A stretch of DNA of 12,217 nucleotides, taken from SIG350 sp964520895. GTDB taxonomy: Bacteria > Bacillota > Clostridia > TANB77 > SIG350. The stretch covers positions 1-12,217 of the forward strand of contig CAZFOR010000038.1 of the NCBI GenBank assembly GCA_964520895.1, in the 5' to 3' direction. A model generated the notes under the pieces. The model did no database searches. It worked only from the letters and a program-made list of their open reading frames with translations, and was not told where the DNA came from. Position numbers and translations under genes: made by a program. Below are positions 1 to 6,491 of the stretch, piece after piece (position 1 is the first letter of the stretch; each line of letters opens with the position of its first letter).

Positions 1-1
1 T

Positions 2-178
2 CAAAAATGTTTGGTTGTTACTGATGAGGTTGAATTTATTCCTGAAATCAGAGAAATACTTTTGCAATACATAAAAAAGGATATTCATTTTGTATGTGCA
101 TTACATGAAGAAGAAAGTCTTTCAACTTCAAAGGATTTGTTTAATATTTTAAGGTTAGGTGGTAATACAATTGATTAA
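2..178 (+). CDS. C-terminal 58 residues of an unrecognised protein (partial)
   Basis: An open frame runs in from the left edge and stops at TAA 176-178. It encodes a hydrophilic, mixed-charge tail containing VVTDEVEFIPEIRE, then HFVCALHEEE, and ends LRLGGNTID. I do not recognise the family: no nucleotide-binding, metal-binding or membrane motif is visible in this fragment. Its stop codon lies inside the next gene, whose ribosome site (AGGTGG, 157-162) and TTG start (171) fall within this frame. The 8-base overlap means the two genes are very probably co-transcribed and translationally coupled, so this protein is likely a functional partner of the C39-like protein. The upstream sequence is needed to name it. 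Confidence 0.65.
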   Translation, partial: QKCLVVTDEVEFIPEIREILLQYIKKDIHFVCALHEEESLSTSKDLFNILRLGGNTID

Positions 179-710
179 AAAACCTGATAATATGCTATGT
201 GGTTGTGCGTGTATTTATTATATTCTAAACCATATACATAATTACAATCTAAATATTCCAAACAATCTACTTTGGATAACAGATATCGCATTGTTCTTTT
301 GTAAAAATACATGTTATGATATATCTTTAACCTGTTACAATAGCTCATTATACACAGACTTTCTTACATTAACATCACCATATGAGTTTGATGGCTTTAT
401 ATCTATTGATACATATTTGAACCAAGGACACAAGATATCTGAAAAACAAGTTACAATTCAAAATCTTGACAAATCAATTGATGAAGGAAACAGTATTATA
501 TTAAATGTTTCTTCAGCAATATTAAATCAAGACACTTCTATGAACGGTGGACATTACATATGTATTATTGGTAAGCAAGATAATGACTTTATTATTGCAA
601 ATCCAAAAAAATCTGTAATATCTATTGATACAATAGATAAAAAAGTTATAGTTAATTCAAGTAATTGTTTTGGCAATTGGATGTTAACAGTAAAAGATGG
701 TATGCTTTAA
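171..710 (+). CDS. C39-like (papain-fold) cysteine peptidase family protein
   Basis: A small soluble protein of 179 residues resembling the peptidase C39-like family. From the TTG start the N-terminus reads IKKPDNMLCGCACIYYIL, matching the family's (Q)PD..xCGxxCLxxxL block with Cys10 as the likely nucleophile. GGHYICIIG supplies the histidine (His128), and the following IIANP block supplies the usual Asn/Asp position (Asn144). The family's oxyanion Gln appears to be Lys here, so activity is uncertain. I chose TTG 171 because AGGTGG at 157-162 sits 8 bases upstream; a GTG at 159 would extend the protein by four residues but overlaps that ribosome site. There is no signal peptide or membrane segment. 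It is coupled to the truncated gene upstream and ends inside a terminator hairpin. Relatives process peptides or act as toxins or immunity factors; the substrate here is unknown. Confidence 0.6.
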   Translation: MIKKPDNMLCGCACIYYILNHIHNYNLNIPNNLLWITDIALFFCKNTCYDISLTCYNSSLYTDFLTLTSPYEFDGFISIDTYLNQGHKISEKQVTIQNLDKSIDEGNSIILNVSSAILNQDTSMNGGHYICIIGKQDNDFIIANPKKSVISIDTIDKKVIVNSSNCFGNWMLTVKDGML

Positions 711-1250
711 TTTAAAGCATACCATCTTTTTAATATTTATTGCTTGAATAATAATCCGTATATAGTGCTCACCAATAAAAGTATTATATTGCTCTTTTTC
801 TTTTTTATCCAATATATATTCATTAACCAACTTAAATCCTTTTTCATTAGCAACTTTTTTAACTAAATCAAAATCTATATCTATATCTTCCAAATAATCA
901 ACAATACATATTTCTTTAGTTCTAATATTAAAAACACTATTTAACATATTTTCTAAATTATTACCAAATTTTAATGTTTCACCTAATAATAAATGGCATA
1001 ATACTAAATCAAATTCATTATCTGGTCTATTCTTGCAAATATCCATTTCAATTAAATCAAATTTACCAATACAATTCTCTCTAATTGAATTAAGTTTTCT
1101 AACATCACCTGGATAACATATTCCAGTAATATTACTATTTGAAAACTTATTTAACAATATATTCATACTTGTTTTTCCGCTTCCCAAATCTAATATGTTA
1201 TTATACTCTTTTGTTATTAATTTATTTATCATTTCTAAATGTTCTTCCAT
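684..1250 (-). CDS. Class I SAM-dependent methyltransferase
   Basis: A 188-residue Rossmann-fold methyltransferase. Motif I is ILDLGSGK (19-26), an acidic residue follows strand 2, LIEMDI (67-71) gives the motif II/III region, and FDLVLCH (80-86) is the motif IV strand. The substrate cannot be deduced. It is the last gene of the acetyltransferase-lepA-methyltransferase run: only 19 bases separate it from the lepA stop, and its own site AGGAG lies 8 bases before the ATG at 1250. The C-terminus is odd. After IRIIIQ the frame continues through the intrinsic terminator hairpin, so about the last 14 residues (including CFKLKHTIFYC) are encoded by the stem. This tail is probably not part of the conserved fold. 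The family call is firm from motif I and the spacing; the function is unknown. Confidence 0.75.
   Translation of the reverse strand: MEEHLEMINKLITKEYNNILDLGSGKTSMNILLNKFSNSNITGICYPGDVRKLNSIRENCIGKFDLIEMDICKNRPDNEFDLVLCHLLLGETLKFGNNLENMLNSVFNIRTKEICIVDYLEDIDIDFDLVKKVANEKGFKLVNEYILDKKEKEQYNTFIGEHYIRIIIQAINIKKMVCFKLKHTIFYC
692..730. terminator. Bidirectional intrinsic terminator between convergent genes
   Basis: A near-perfect inverted repeat: arms of 19 bases (692-710 and 712-730) around a single central T. It is A-rich on the left and followed by T-runs on both strands (TTTTT on plus, TTTT on minus). It lies where the plus-strand C39-like gene and the minus-strand methyltransferase gene meet. 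Both coding frames extend into it: the plus gene's TAA is at 708-710 and the minus gene's TAA at 684-686. Confidence 0.9.
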
Positions 1251-1269
1251 ATTTTTCTCTCCTATCTAT

Positions 1270-3075
1270 TTACTCATCTAATTTAAGTACACTCATAAAA
1301 GCATCTTGTGGTAATTCAACACTACCAATTTGTCTCATTTTCTTTTTACCTTCTTTTTGTTTTTCTAATAATTTTTTCTTTCTAGTAATATCTCCACCAT
1401 AACATTTGGCAAGTACATCTTTCCTCATTGCTGATATTGTTTCTCTTGCAATAATTTTACCACCTATACATGCTTGTATTGGCACCTCAAACATTTGTCT
1501 TGGAATTACTTCTTTTAGTTTTTCTGCCATTTTTCTTCCACGTGTATATGCTTTATCTTTATGTACTATAAATGAAAGTGCATCAACAACATCACCATTT
1601 AATAATATATCTAATTTAGTAAGCTCTGATTTTCTGTATCCTTTTATTTCATAATCAAATGATGCATAACCTTTCGTTCTAGATTTTAATGTATCAAAAA
1701 AATCATATATTATTTCATTTAATGGAAGTTCATATATAAGTGTTACTCTATTTTCATCAAGATATTTCATATCAATATATGTTCCTCTTCTATCTTGACA
1801 TATTTCCATAACATTACCTACATATTCTTTTGGTAGCATAATATTTGCTTCAACAATAGGTTCTTCCATATAATCTGTTTCTTGAACATCAGGCATATCA
1901 ACAGGAGAATAAAGTAATATCTCCTCACCATCATTTTTATATATTTTATATATTACAGATGGTGCAGTTGTTATAATATTTAGGTCATATTCTCTTTCTA
2001 ATCTTTCCCCTATTATCTCCATATGTAATAATCCTAGAAAACCACATCTAAACCCAAACCCTAATGCTGCTGATGTTTCAGGTTCAAACTCTAATGCAGC
2101 ATCATTTAATTTTAATTTTTCTAATGAGACTTTTAATAATTCATAATCTTTACCATCTGCTGGAAATATACCAGAATACACCATAGGTTTAACCTTTTTA
2201 TATCCAGGTAGCATCTCTTTTGCAGGATTTTTACTTAATGTTATTGTATCACCAACATGTATATCAGAAATATTTTTTACACTTGCAGCTATATATCCAA
2301 CTTCACCAGCACTTAAACTATCTGATACAATATAACCTCCTGGTTTAAAATATCCAAGTTCCATAACAGTATATTGTTGGTCAACACTCATGAATTTTAT
2401 TTCATCACCTTTTTTTACTGTTCCATCTATTATTCTAGTATATGCAAGTACCCCTTTATAATTATCATAATATGAATCAAATATTAATGCTTTCAAAGGT
2501 TTTGTTTCATCACCTACTGGACATGGAATATCTGTAACAATCTTATCTAATACATTTTGAATATTTAACCCAGTTTTTGCAGAAACACATGGTGCATCAC
2601 TTGCATCAATTCCTATTATATCTTCTATTTCACTTTTAACTTCATCAACTCTTGCATTAGGTAAATCAATTTTATTTATTACAGGAATAATCTCCAAATT
2701 ATTTTCTAATGCCAAATATACATTTGCAAGTGTTTGTGCCTCTACTCCTTGTGATGCATCAACAACTAACACAGCACCTTCACATGCAGCTAAACTTCTT
2801 GATACCTCATAATTAAAATCAACATGTCCTGGTGTATCAATTAAATTCAATATATATTCTTCACCACTTGTATCTTTATATATCATTCTAACAGCCTGTG
2901 ACTTAATAGTTATTCCTCTTTCACGTTCTATATCCATATTATCTAGTACTTGTTCTTCCATTTCCCTTTTAGTAAGTACACCTGTTAATTCTAACATTCT
3001 ATCTGCAAGTGTAGATTTACCATGGTCTATATGTGCTATTATACTAAAATTTCTTATGTTCTTTTTATTATACAT
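1270..3075 (-). CDS. lepA: Elongation factor 4 (LepA), ribosomal back-translocase GTPase
   Basis: A translational GTPase that acts on the ribosome, about 601 residues, the normal LepA length. It has G1 AHIDHGKST, G2 RGIT, G3 DTPGH, G4 NKID and G5 SAK in the first 170 residues. The EF-G-like domains follow (GFRCGFLGLLHMEI), then the LepA-specific C-terminal domain with KCYGGDITRKKKLLEKQ and the IGSVELPQDAFMSVL end. I place the start at the ATG at 3075-3073, not the one two codons earlier (3081). The ribosome site AAAGGA is 8 bases from the inner ATG but only about 3 from the outer one, and MYNKKNIRNFSIIAH then aligns with the usual N-terminus. It follows the GNAT gene by about 45 bases with no terminator and precedes the methyltransferase by 19, consistent with one transcript. 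Confidence 0.97.
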   Translation of the reverse strand: MYNKKNIRNFSIIAHIDHGKSTLADRMLELTGVLTKREMEEQVLDNMDIERERGITIKSQAVRMIYKDTSGEEYILNLIDTPGHVDFNYEVSRSLAACEGAVLVVDASQGVEAQTLANVYLALENNLEIIPVINKIDLPNARVDEVKSEIEDIIGIDASDAPCVSAKTGLNIQNVLDKIVTDIPCPVGDETKPLKALIFDSYYDNYKGVLAYTRIIDGTVKKGDEIKFMSVDQQYTVMELGYFKPGGYIVSDSLSAGEVGYIAASVKNISDIHVGDTITLSKNPAKEMLPGYKKVKPMVYSGIFPADGKDYELLKVSLEKLKLNDAALEFEPETSAALGFGFRCGFLGLLHMEIIGERLEREYDLNIITTAPSVIYKIYKNDGEEILLYSPVDMPDVQETDYMEEPIVEANIMLPKEYVGNVMEICQDRRGTYIDMKYLDENRVTLIYELPLNEIIYDFFDTLKSRTKGYASFDYEIKGYRKSELTKLDILLNGDVVDALSFIVHKDKAYTRGRKMAEKLKEVIPRQMFEVPIQACIGGKIIARETISAMRKDVLAKCYGGDITRKKKLLEKQKEGKKKMRQIGSVELPQDAFMSVLKLDE

Positions 3076-3121
3076 CCTCATATTCCTTTCATATTGTATT
3101 ACTATCTTTTTATATTAATTA

Positions 3122-3685
3122 CTATACATTTTTATTTTGTATATAACTTTCTGTAAACTCCTGTGCTAGCATATCCAAATATATTATATCATAATATTTC
3201 CCATTTAAAAATTGTGCTTTTCTTCTTCTTCCAAATTCTTTAAATCCAATTTTCTTATAGCATTCAAAAGCATTCGGATTATATTCCATAACACATAACA
3301 TTATATTGTTTAAATTCAGATAATTAAATCCATAATCTAACAGTAATTGTAATGCCTCTGTTCCATACCCTTTATGTCTATCTTCAACATCACCTATAAA
3401 TATTCCTAATGTTCCAACTCTTCTTAAATATCCTACATCATGTATACTACAATTTCCTAGTAATTTATCATCTTCTAATCTTACAATTGCAAATGATAAA
3501 TCTTTTTCATCAGTAACTTTTCTTAAATATTCTTTTTCTTGTTCTAATGTTGTAATATTAGAACTTCTGTTTATATAATCTGTTACACTAAAATCATTCA
3601 TCCATTTTGTGTATTGTTCTACATCTTCTATGTTTATTGGTGATAAATATATGTTTTTACCCACTAATTTTTTGAAATATTTCAT
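3122..3685 (-). CDS. GNAT family N-acetyltransferase (RimJ/RimL-like)
   Basis: A 187-residue acetyl-CoA-dependent N-acetyltransferase of the Acetyltransf_3 (RimJ/RimL) type. The N-terminal strand-helix is LVGKNIYLSPINIEDVEQYTKWMND. The acetyl-CoA pyrophosphate loop is RHKGYGTEA (103-111), matching R/Q-x-x-G-x-G/A. A conserved EYNPNAFECYKKIGFKEFGRRR (134-155) gives motif B with the likely catalytic tyrosine, Tyr143. The substrate is unknown; relatives acetylate ribosomal protein N-termini, polyamines or antibiotics. The start is well set: GGGAGG lies 9 bases before the ATG at 3685. A good promoter (3718-3746) sits immediately upstream, so this is probably the first gene of the lepA operon. The association with lepA may be only positional. 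Confidence 0.88.
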   Translation of the reverse strand: MKYFKKLVGKNIYLSPINIEDVEQYTKWMNDFSVTDYINRSSNITTLEQEKEYLRKVTDEKDLSFAIVRLEDDKLLGNCSIHDVGYLRRVGTLGIFIGDVEDRHKGYGTEALQLLLDYGFNYLNLNNIMLCVMEYNPNAFECYKKIGFKEFGRRRKAQFLNGKYYDIIYLDMLAQEFTESYIQNKNV

Positions 3686-3717
3686 AACATATTACCTCCC
3701 ATCTAATCAATACATAT

Positions 3718-3746
3718 ATATTACTATATTTTTGAACATTTTTCAA
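3718..3746 (-). promoter_or_regulatory. Sigma-A-type promoter for the GNAT-lepA-methyltransferase operon
   Basis: On the minus strand, -35 TTGAAA (3746-3741) and -10 TAATAT (3723-3718) are separated by exactly 17 bases. The predicted start leaves a short leader of about 25-30 bases before the acetyltransferase ATG. It lies directly downstream of the terminator of the preceding gene. Confidence 0.7.
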
Positions 3747-3755
3747 TTAAATAAC

Positions 3756-3796
3756 AAGAAAAAAAGGAAGTACATATATTTTTATGCACTCCCTTT
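3756..3796 (-). terminator. Intrinsic terminator of the beta-CASP hydrolase gene
   Basis: Read on the minus strand, a 14-bp stem (3796-3783 with 3776-3763, two G-U pairs) closes a 6-base loop. A run of seven T follows. It begins 8 bases after the stop of the metallo-beta-lactamase-fold gene. The two G-U pairs would be A-C mismatches on the other strand, so it is oriented for the minus strand. Confidence 0.88.
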
Positions 3797-3803
3797 AAAA
3801 TTC

Positions 3804-5234
3804 TTAACGATTAATTATGAAGTCTTGACTACCTGATAATGTGTATTTATTTATATTAACAAATTGTTCTGAATTTGGAATATAAATTTTACTACTATCA
3901 AGTATTTCTTCACTTAGTACTCTTTTTAAGTTTTCTTTTGATTCTTTTTCTCCATGATATAATACAACTCTTAGTTCAGGATTATATGACTTAACTAGAC
4001 TAACAAATTCTTTTAGTTCATTGATATCTGCATGTGCTGAAAACCCGGATAATGCCATTCTTTCACAATTAACAATCTTTTTTTGTCCAGCATACATAAT
4101 TTCCTGACCATTTTGTGCACTCATAATTAATTTACCTATTTTATGAGCAAGATATCCAACAGATATAATTGTACTATTTGGATCTTCAATCATTTTTGAT
4201 ATATATGGAACTATACTTCCATTATGCATTTGACCAGAAGTTGCAAGAATAATACTTCCCTTTTTTGTATCAATAATATTATTTCTTTGAACTTTTCCAA
4301 CCACATTTATGATGTTTTCCGGAAATATATTATTTATATTTTCTTTAAATAAATATGCATTTTGGCGATATATATGAGTTATATACTGCATTAATTTTCC
4401 ATCAAAATAAATTGGAACTTTTTCTAACTCATTATACCTTTTTTGCATCTTTGCTAAACAATATAGCATAACTTGTGCTCTATCAAAAGAAAATACCGAT
4501 AATATTACATTTCCATTTCGTTTAATAGTTTCAACTATTTTAGTTGCCATACTATCAATATCATTTTCTAAATCAGATTTTTCTCTGTTTCCATAAGTTG
4601 ATTCCAAAAACAAAACATCAACTTTATTTCTTTTAATGAATTTTCTGATACCATGTGTTGAAATAAAGGGATGAGTGGGCCTATAATCTCCTGTTACTAG
4701 CATTTTCAAATTTCGTCTTGATTTGTTTGTTTTTAAATATACCATATTTGCGCCTAATACATGTGCATTGTCTAAAAACTTAACACTTAAACTATCAAGT
4801 TTAATATCTTGATAATTTGTAATAATTTTTGTTTGGTTTATCATCCTCCTATATGCTAATTCATCTTCTTTATCAAAGACATATCCTTTTTGAGTTAATA
4901 CAAAGAATTCATCATTAATTAAGGATTGTGATATTTGTGCCGTTTGTTTTGACATAAATATATCACCTGTAAATCCTTTTTTACATAGATGATGTGTTTG
5001 CCCACAATGATCAACATGTGCATGTGTAAGAAAAACTGCTTTTAATTCATCATATCTTTCATCAGTAAAGTTATTTTCCTGTTCAGCTGGGTCAAGAAAA
5101 AGTCCTTTATCTACTGCATACCACCCTTTTTTTCCATTGTCGGAAACAAAAAAATCAAGTGATGTTCCAGATACATTATTGTTTCTTATCCGTACCTTAA
5201 TATATGCGTTTTTGTAATCAGAATTAGATGCCAT
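3804..5234 (-). CDS. MBL-fold metallo-hydrolase with beta-CASP domain (RNA-processing exonuclease type)
   Basis: A 476-residue zinc-dependent hydrolase of the beta-CASP group (CPSF73/YSH1-like, COG1236 type), whose members cut RNA. The metal-binding motifs are HAHVDHCG (71-78), the His of DNAHVLG (158) and the Asp of TGDYRP (183). The beta-CASP motifs follow: LESTYGNR (Glu211, motif A), SGQMHNGS, GFSAHAD (His401, motif B) and LYHGE (His427, motif C). All metal ligands are present, so it should be active. It lacks the long C-terminal domain of RNase J, which places it with the shorter archaeal/bacterial CPSF-like proteins. The start is supported by AGGAG 8 bases before ATG 5234. It appears monocistronic, with its own terminator and a promoter in the 165-base gap upstream. 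The RNA target is unknown. Confidence 0.9.
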   Translation of the reverse strand: MASNSDYKNAYIKVRIRNNNVSGTSLDFFVSDNGKKGWYAVDKGLFLDPAEQENNFTDERYDELKAVFLTHAHVDHCGQTHHLCKKGFTGDIFMSKQTAQISQSLINDEFFVLTQKGYVFDKEDELAYRRMINQTKIITNYQDIKLDSLSVKFLDNAHVLGANMVYLKTNKSRRNLKMLVTGDYRPTHPFISTHGIRKFIKRNKVDVLFLESTYGNREKSDLENDIDSMATKIVETIKRNGNVILSVFSFDRAQVMLYCLAKMQKRYNELEKVPIYFDGKLMQYITHIYRQNAYLFKENINNIFPENIINVVGKVQRNNIIDTKKGSIILATSGQMHNGSIVPYISKMIEDPNSTIISVGYLAHKIGKLIMSAQNGQEIMYAGQKKIVNCERMALSGFSAHADINELKEFVSLVKSYNPELRVVLYHGEKESKENLKRVLSEEILDSSKIYIPNSEQFVNINKYTLSGSQDFIINR

Positions 5235-5264
5235 AATATCTACTCCTATCCTTTTTTATTAAAT

Positions 5265-5331
5265 AAAAAAATTTGCCTAATATTATAACTAATTAGAATA
5301 CACCTCTAAATAAAATTTAATATTAGACAAA
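5265..5331 (-). terminator. Terminator-like hairpin after the anaerobic reductase operon / in the leader of the beta-CASP gene
   Basis: On the minus strand a 14-bp stem (5331-5318 with 5285-5272; 13 Watson-Crick pairs and one U-G pair) encloses a 32-base loop and is followed by seven T (5271-5265). It lies 69 bases past the FTR-like gene stop and 30 bases before the hydrolase leader. It is probably the end of the nrd transcript. If the promoter at 5351-5379 is used, it would instead act as an attenuator. The large loop lowers confidence. Confidence 0.6.
5282..5310 (-). promoter_or_regulatory. Candidate promoter of the beta-CASP gene, embedded in the terminator hairpin
   Basis: On the minus strand a perfect -10 TATAAT (5287-5282) lies 17 bases from a 4/6 -35 match TTTAGA (5310-5305). 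The -10 overlaps the 3' arm of the terminator hairpin. Transcription would start just after the stem, giving a leader of about 40 bases to ATG 5234. Confidence 0.5.
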
Positions 5332-5350
5332 ATACTTTTACTTTGATTAT

Positions 5351-5379
5351 ATTGTATAACAATTTAAATCAGTTTACAA
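5351..5379 (-). promoter_or_regulatory. Alternative upstream promoter for the beta-CASP gene
   Basis: TTGTAA (5379-5374), a 17-base spacer and TACAAT (5356-5351) on the minus strand, 20 bases past the stop of the FTR-like gene. If active, its transcript must pass the hairpin at 5265-5331, which would make that hairpin an attenuator. Confidence 0.4.
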
Positions 5380-5399
5380 TATTTATTACAAATAAATTA

Positions 5400-5576
5400 T
5401 TATTCTTTTATAAATAACTTACAACAACAATGTCCTGTTTTAACAAATGCATCACATGGGCATAATGTTTCCTCATCCTCTTTTATTTGACATGGACAAT
5501 GTCCATTCTTTTTTTGTATACCCTCCATAATTTTCATAACATAATCCTTATCTGGATTTAGTCTATAATTTCTCAT
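5400..5576 (-). CDS. Small ferredoxin:thioredoxin reductase catalytic-subunit-like protein
   Basis: A 58-residue protein with the cysteine signature of the catalytic (beta) chain of ferredoxin:thioredoxin reductase. It has CPC (27-29), CPC (39-41) and a final C-rich triplet CCC (50-52) followed by KLF. The plant/cyanobacterial pattern is CPC-X16-CPC-X8-CHC; here the first gap is only 9 residues, the second is the usual 8, and the middle His of CHC is Cys. In the family these cysteines bind a 4Fe-4S cluster next to a redox-active disulfide. The cluster passes electrons from ferredoxin one at a time to reduce a partner disulfide. The ATG at 5576 follows AGGTGA and lies 8 bases after the nrdG stop, so it belongs to the nrd operon. 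By analogy with the ferredoxin:disulfide reductase feeding the Methanosarcina barkeri class III reductase, I infer that it reduces the NrdH-like protein next door. It is unusually short. Confidence 0.88.
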   Translation of the reverse strand: MRNYRLNPDKDYVMKIMEGIQKKNGHCPCQIKEDEETLCPCDAFVKTGHCCCKLFIKE

Positions 5577-5584
5577 TTTCTCAC

Positions 5585-6253
5585 CTACTTTACTTTTAAA
5601 TCAGTATGTAATATCTCATTACATTTTATTTGTATTTTCTTCAAATATTCTACTGAATATGGTATAACTTTTTGAGCAGAACCTACTACATAATATTGTT
5701 GAAGTACATATTTATTTACATTTAACTTTTTCAATAGTATAGCAATATTTATACAGTCTTGCCAATCAACATATACTGGAAACACTGTTGTTCTACATTC
5801 ATATTGTTTGTTATTCTTTACTGCTAATTCCACTGTTTTTATTATATCATGTTTATTAATAGTTATTCCAGTAATATCGTTATATTTCTCAAAACTAGTT
5901 TTAATATCAATACCTAAATATGAAATTTTATCAATATTTTTTTCTATTATATCTGGCTTACTACCATTTGTATGTATCCCAATTACAAAACCATTTAAAT
6001 ATAGTTTTTGTAATATTTCTTCAAACTGTGTATCACTTGTACATTCACCACCAGATAATATTATATGATTTATAATTTGCTTTCTTTCAATTAATTTAGG
6101 TAATATTCTACTGTCAAAATCTATATTATCAAGTGCATATAATTCTTTGTTATAGCAATAACTACATTTAAAATTACAACTACCTAAAAATAATACTGTT
6201 GATATATGATTTGGATAATCTACCATACTTGTCCACATTACCTGTTTAACCAT
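5585..6253 (-). CDS. nrdG: Anaerobic ribonucleotide reductase activating protein (radical SAM)
   Basis: A radical SAM enzyme of 222 residues that installs the glycyl radical on NrdD. The cluster motif is CNFKCSYC (CX3CX2C, Cys26, 30 and 33), followed by SGGE (67-70) for SAM binding. The N-terminus (TSMVDYPNHISTVLFLGSC) is typical of the longer Thermotoga-type NrdG, compared with about 155 residues in E. coli. Its ATG (6253) overlaps the end of the redoxin gene by 8 bases, and GGAG lies 7 bases upstream inside that gene, so translation is coupled. The family also contains activases of other glycyl-radical enzymes, but position within the nrdD operon makes NrdG the sensible call. Confidence 0.92.
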   Translation of the reverse strand: MVKQVMWTSMVDYPNHISTVLFLGSCNFKCSYCYNKELYALDNIDFDSRILPKLIERKQIINHIILSGGECTSDTQFEEILQKLYLNGFVIGIHTNGSKPDIIEKNIDKISYLGIDIKTSFEKYNDITGITINKHDIIKTVELAVKNNKQYECRTTVFPVYVDWQDCINIAILLKKLNVNKYVLQQYYVVGSAQKVIPYSVEYLKKIQIKCNEILHTDLKVK

Positions 6254-6479
6254 TAGTAAGCTCCAATACTTTTGTAGTTAATGTATCAACATCTCCTCCA
6301 AATAATTTATTATTAAAATCTATTGCAGGTGTTACTTCAATATCATTTGCTATCATTTTAGCTTTTGCAGTAAAAGTAGTATTTACATCTAGCTCAGTAT
6401 ATTCTATATTTCTTTCCTTCATAAAATTTTTAAGTGTTATACAATTTGGGCAATTTTCTTGTGTATATATTGTAAACAT
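6246..6479 (-). CDS. nrdH: NrdH-like glutaredoxin family redoxin
   Basis: A 77-residue thioredoxin-fold protein, the usual size of NrdH/glutaredoxin. The active-site pair is CPNC (Cys10, Cys13), the cis-proline motif is VTPAI (TP 50-51), and the F-GGD segment (60-63) matches the glutaredoxin C-terminal turn. It sits between nrdD and nrdG, with AGGAG 9 bases upstream of its ATG, 12 bases after the nrdD stop. It is expected to reduce the disulfide formed in NrdD on each turnover, replacing the formate used by E. coli-type NrdD. Its own reductant is probably the FTR-like protein two genes downstream, since no NADPH-dependent thioredoxin reductase is encoded here. CPNC differs from the CPYC of glutathione-dependent glutaredoxins. 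The symbol is assigned by analogy. Confidence 0.85.
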   Translation of the reverse strand: MFTIYTQENCPNCITLKNFMKERNIEYTELDVNTTFTAKAKMIANDIEVTPAIDFNNKLFGGDVDTLTTKVLELTNG

Positions 6480-6491
6480 ATAATATCACTC

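Noticed and set aside
1139..1654. Plus-strand open frames opposite lepA and the methyltransferase (also 3609-3836, 5808-6068, 6931-7155, 7822-8142 and 11018-11242)
   Set aside because: All run antisense to genes with clear family motifs, have low-complexity Ser/Phe/Leu/Ile-rich translations typical of AT-rich antisense frames, and no convincing ribosome sites.
3076..3081. First of two in-frame ATGs for lepA
   Set aside because: AAAGGA is only about 3 bases from it but 8 from the second ATG, and LepA homologues begin just before KNIRNFSIIAHIDHGK.
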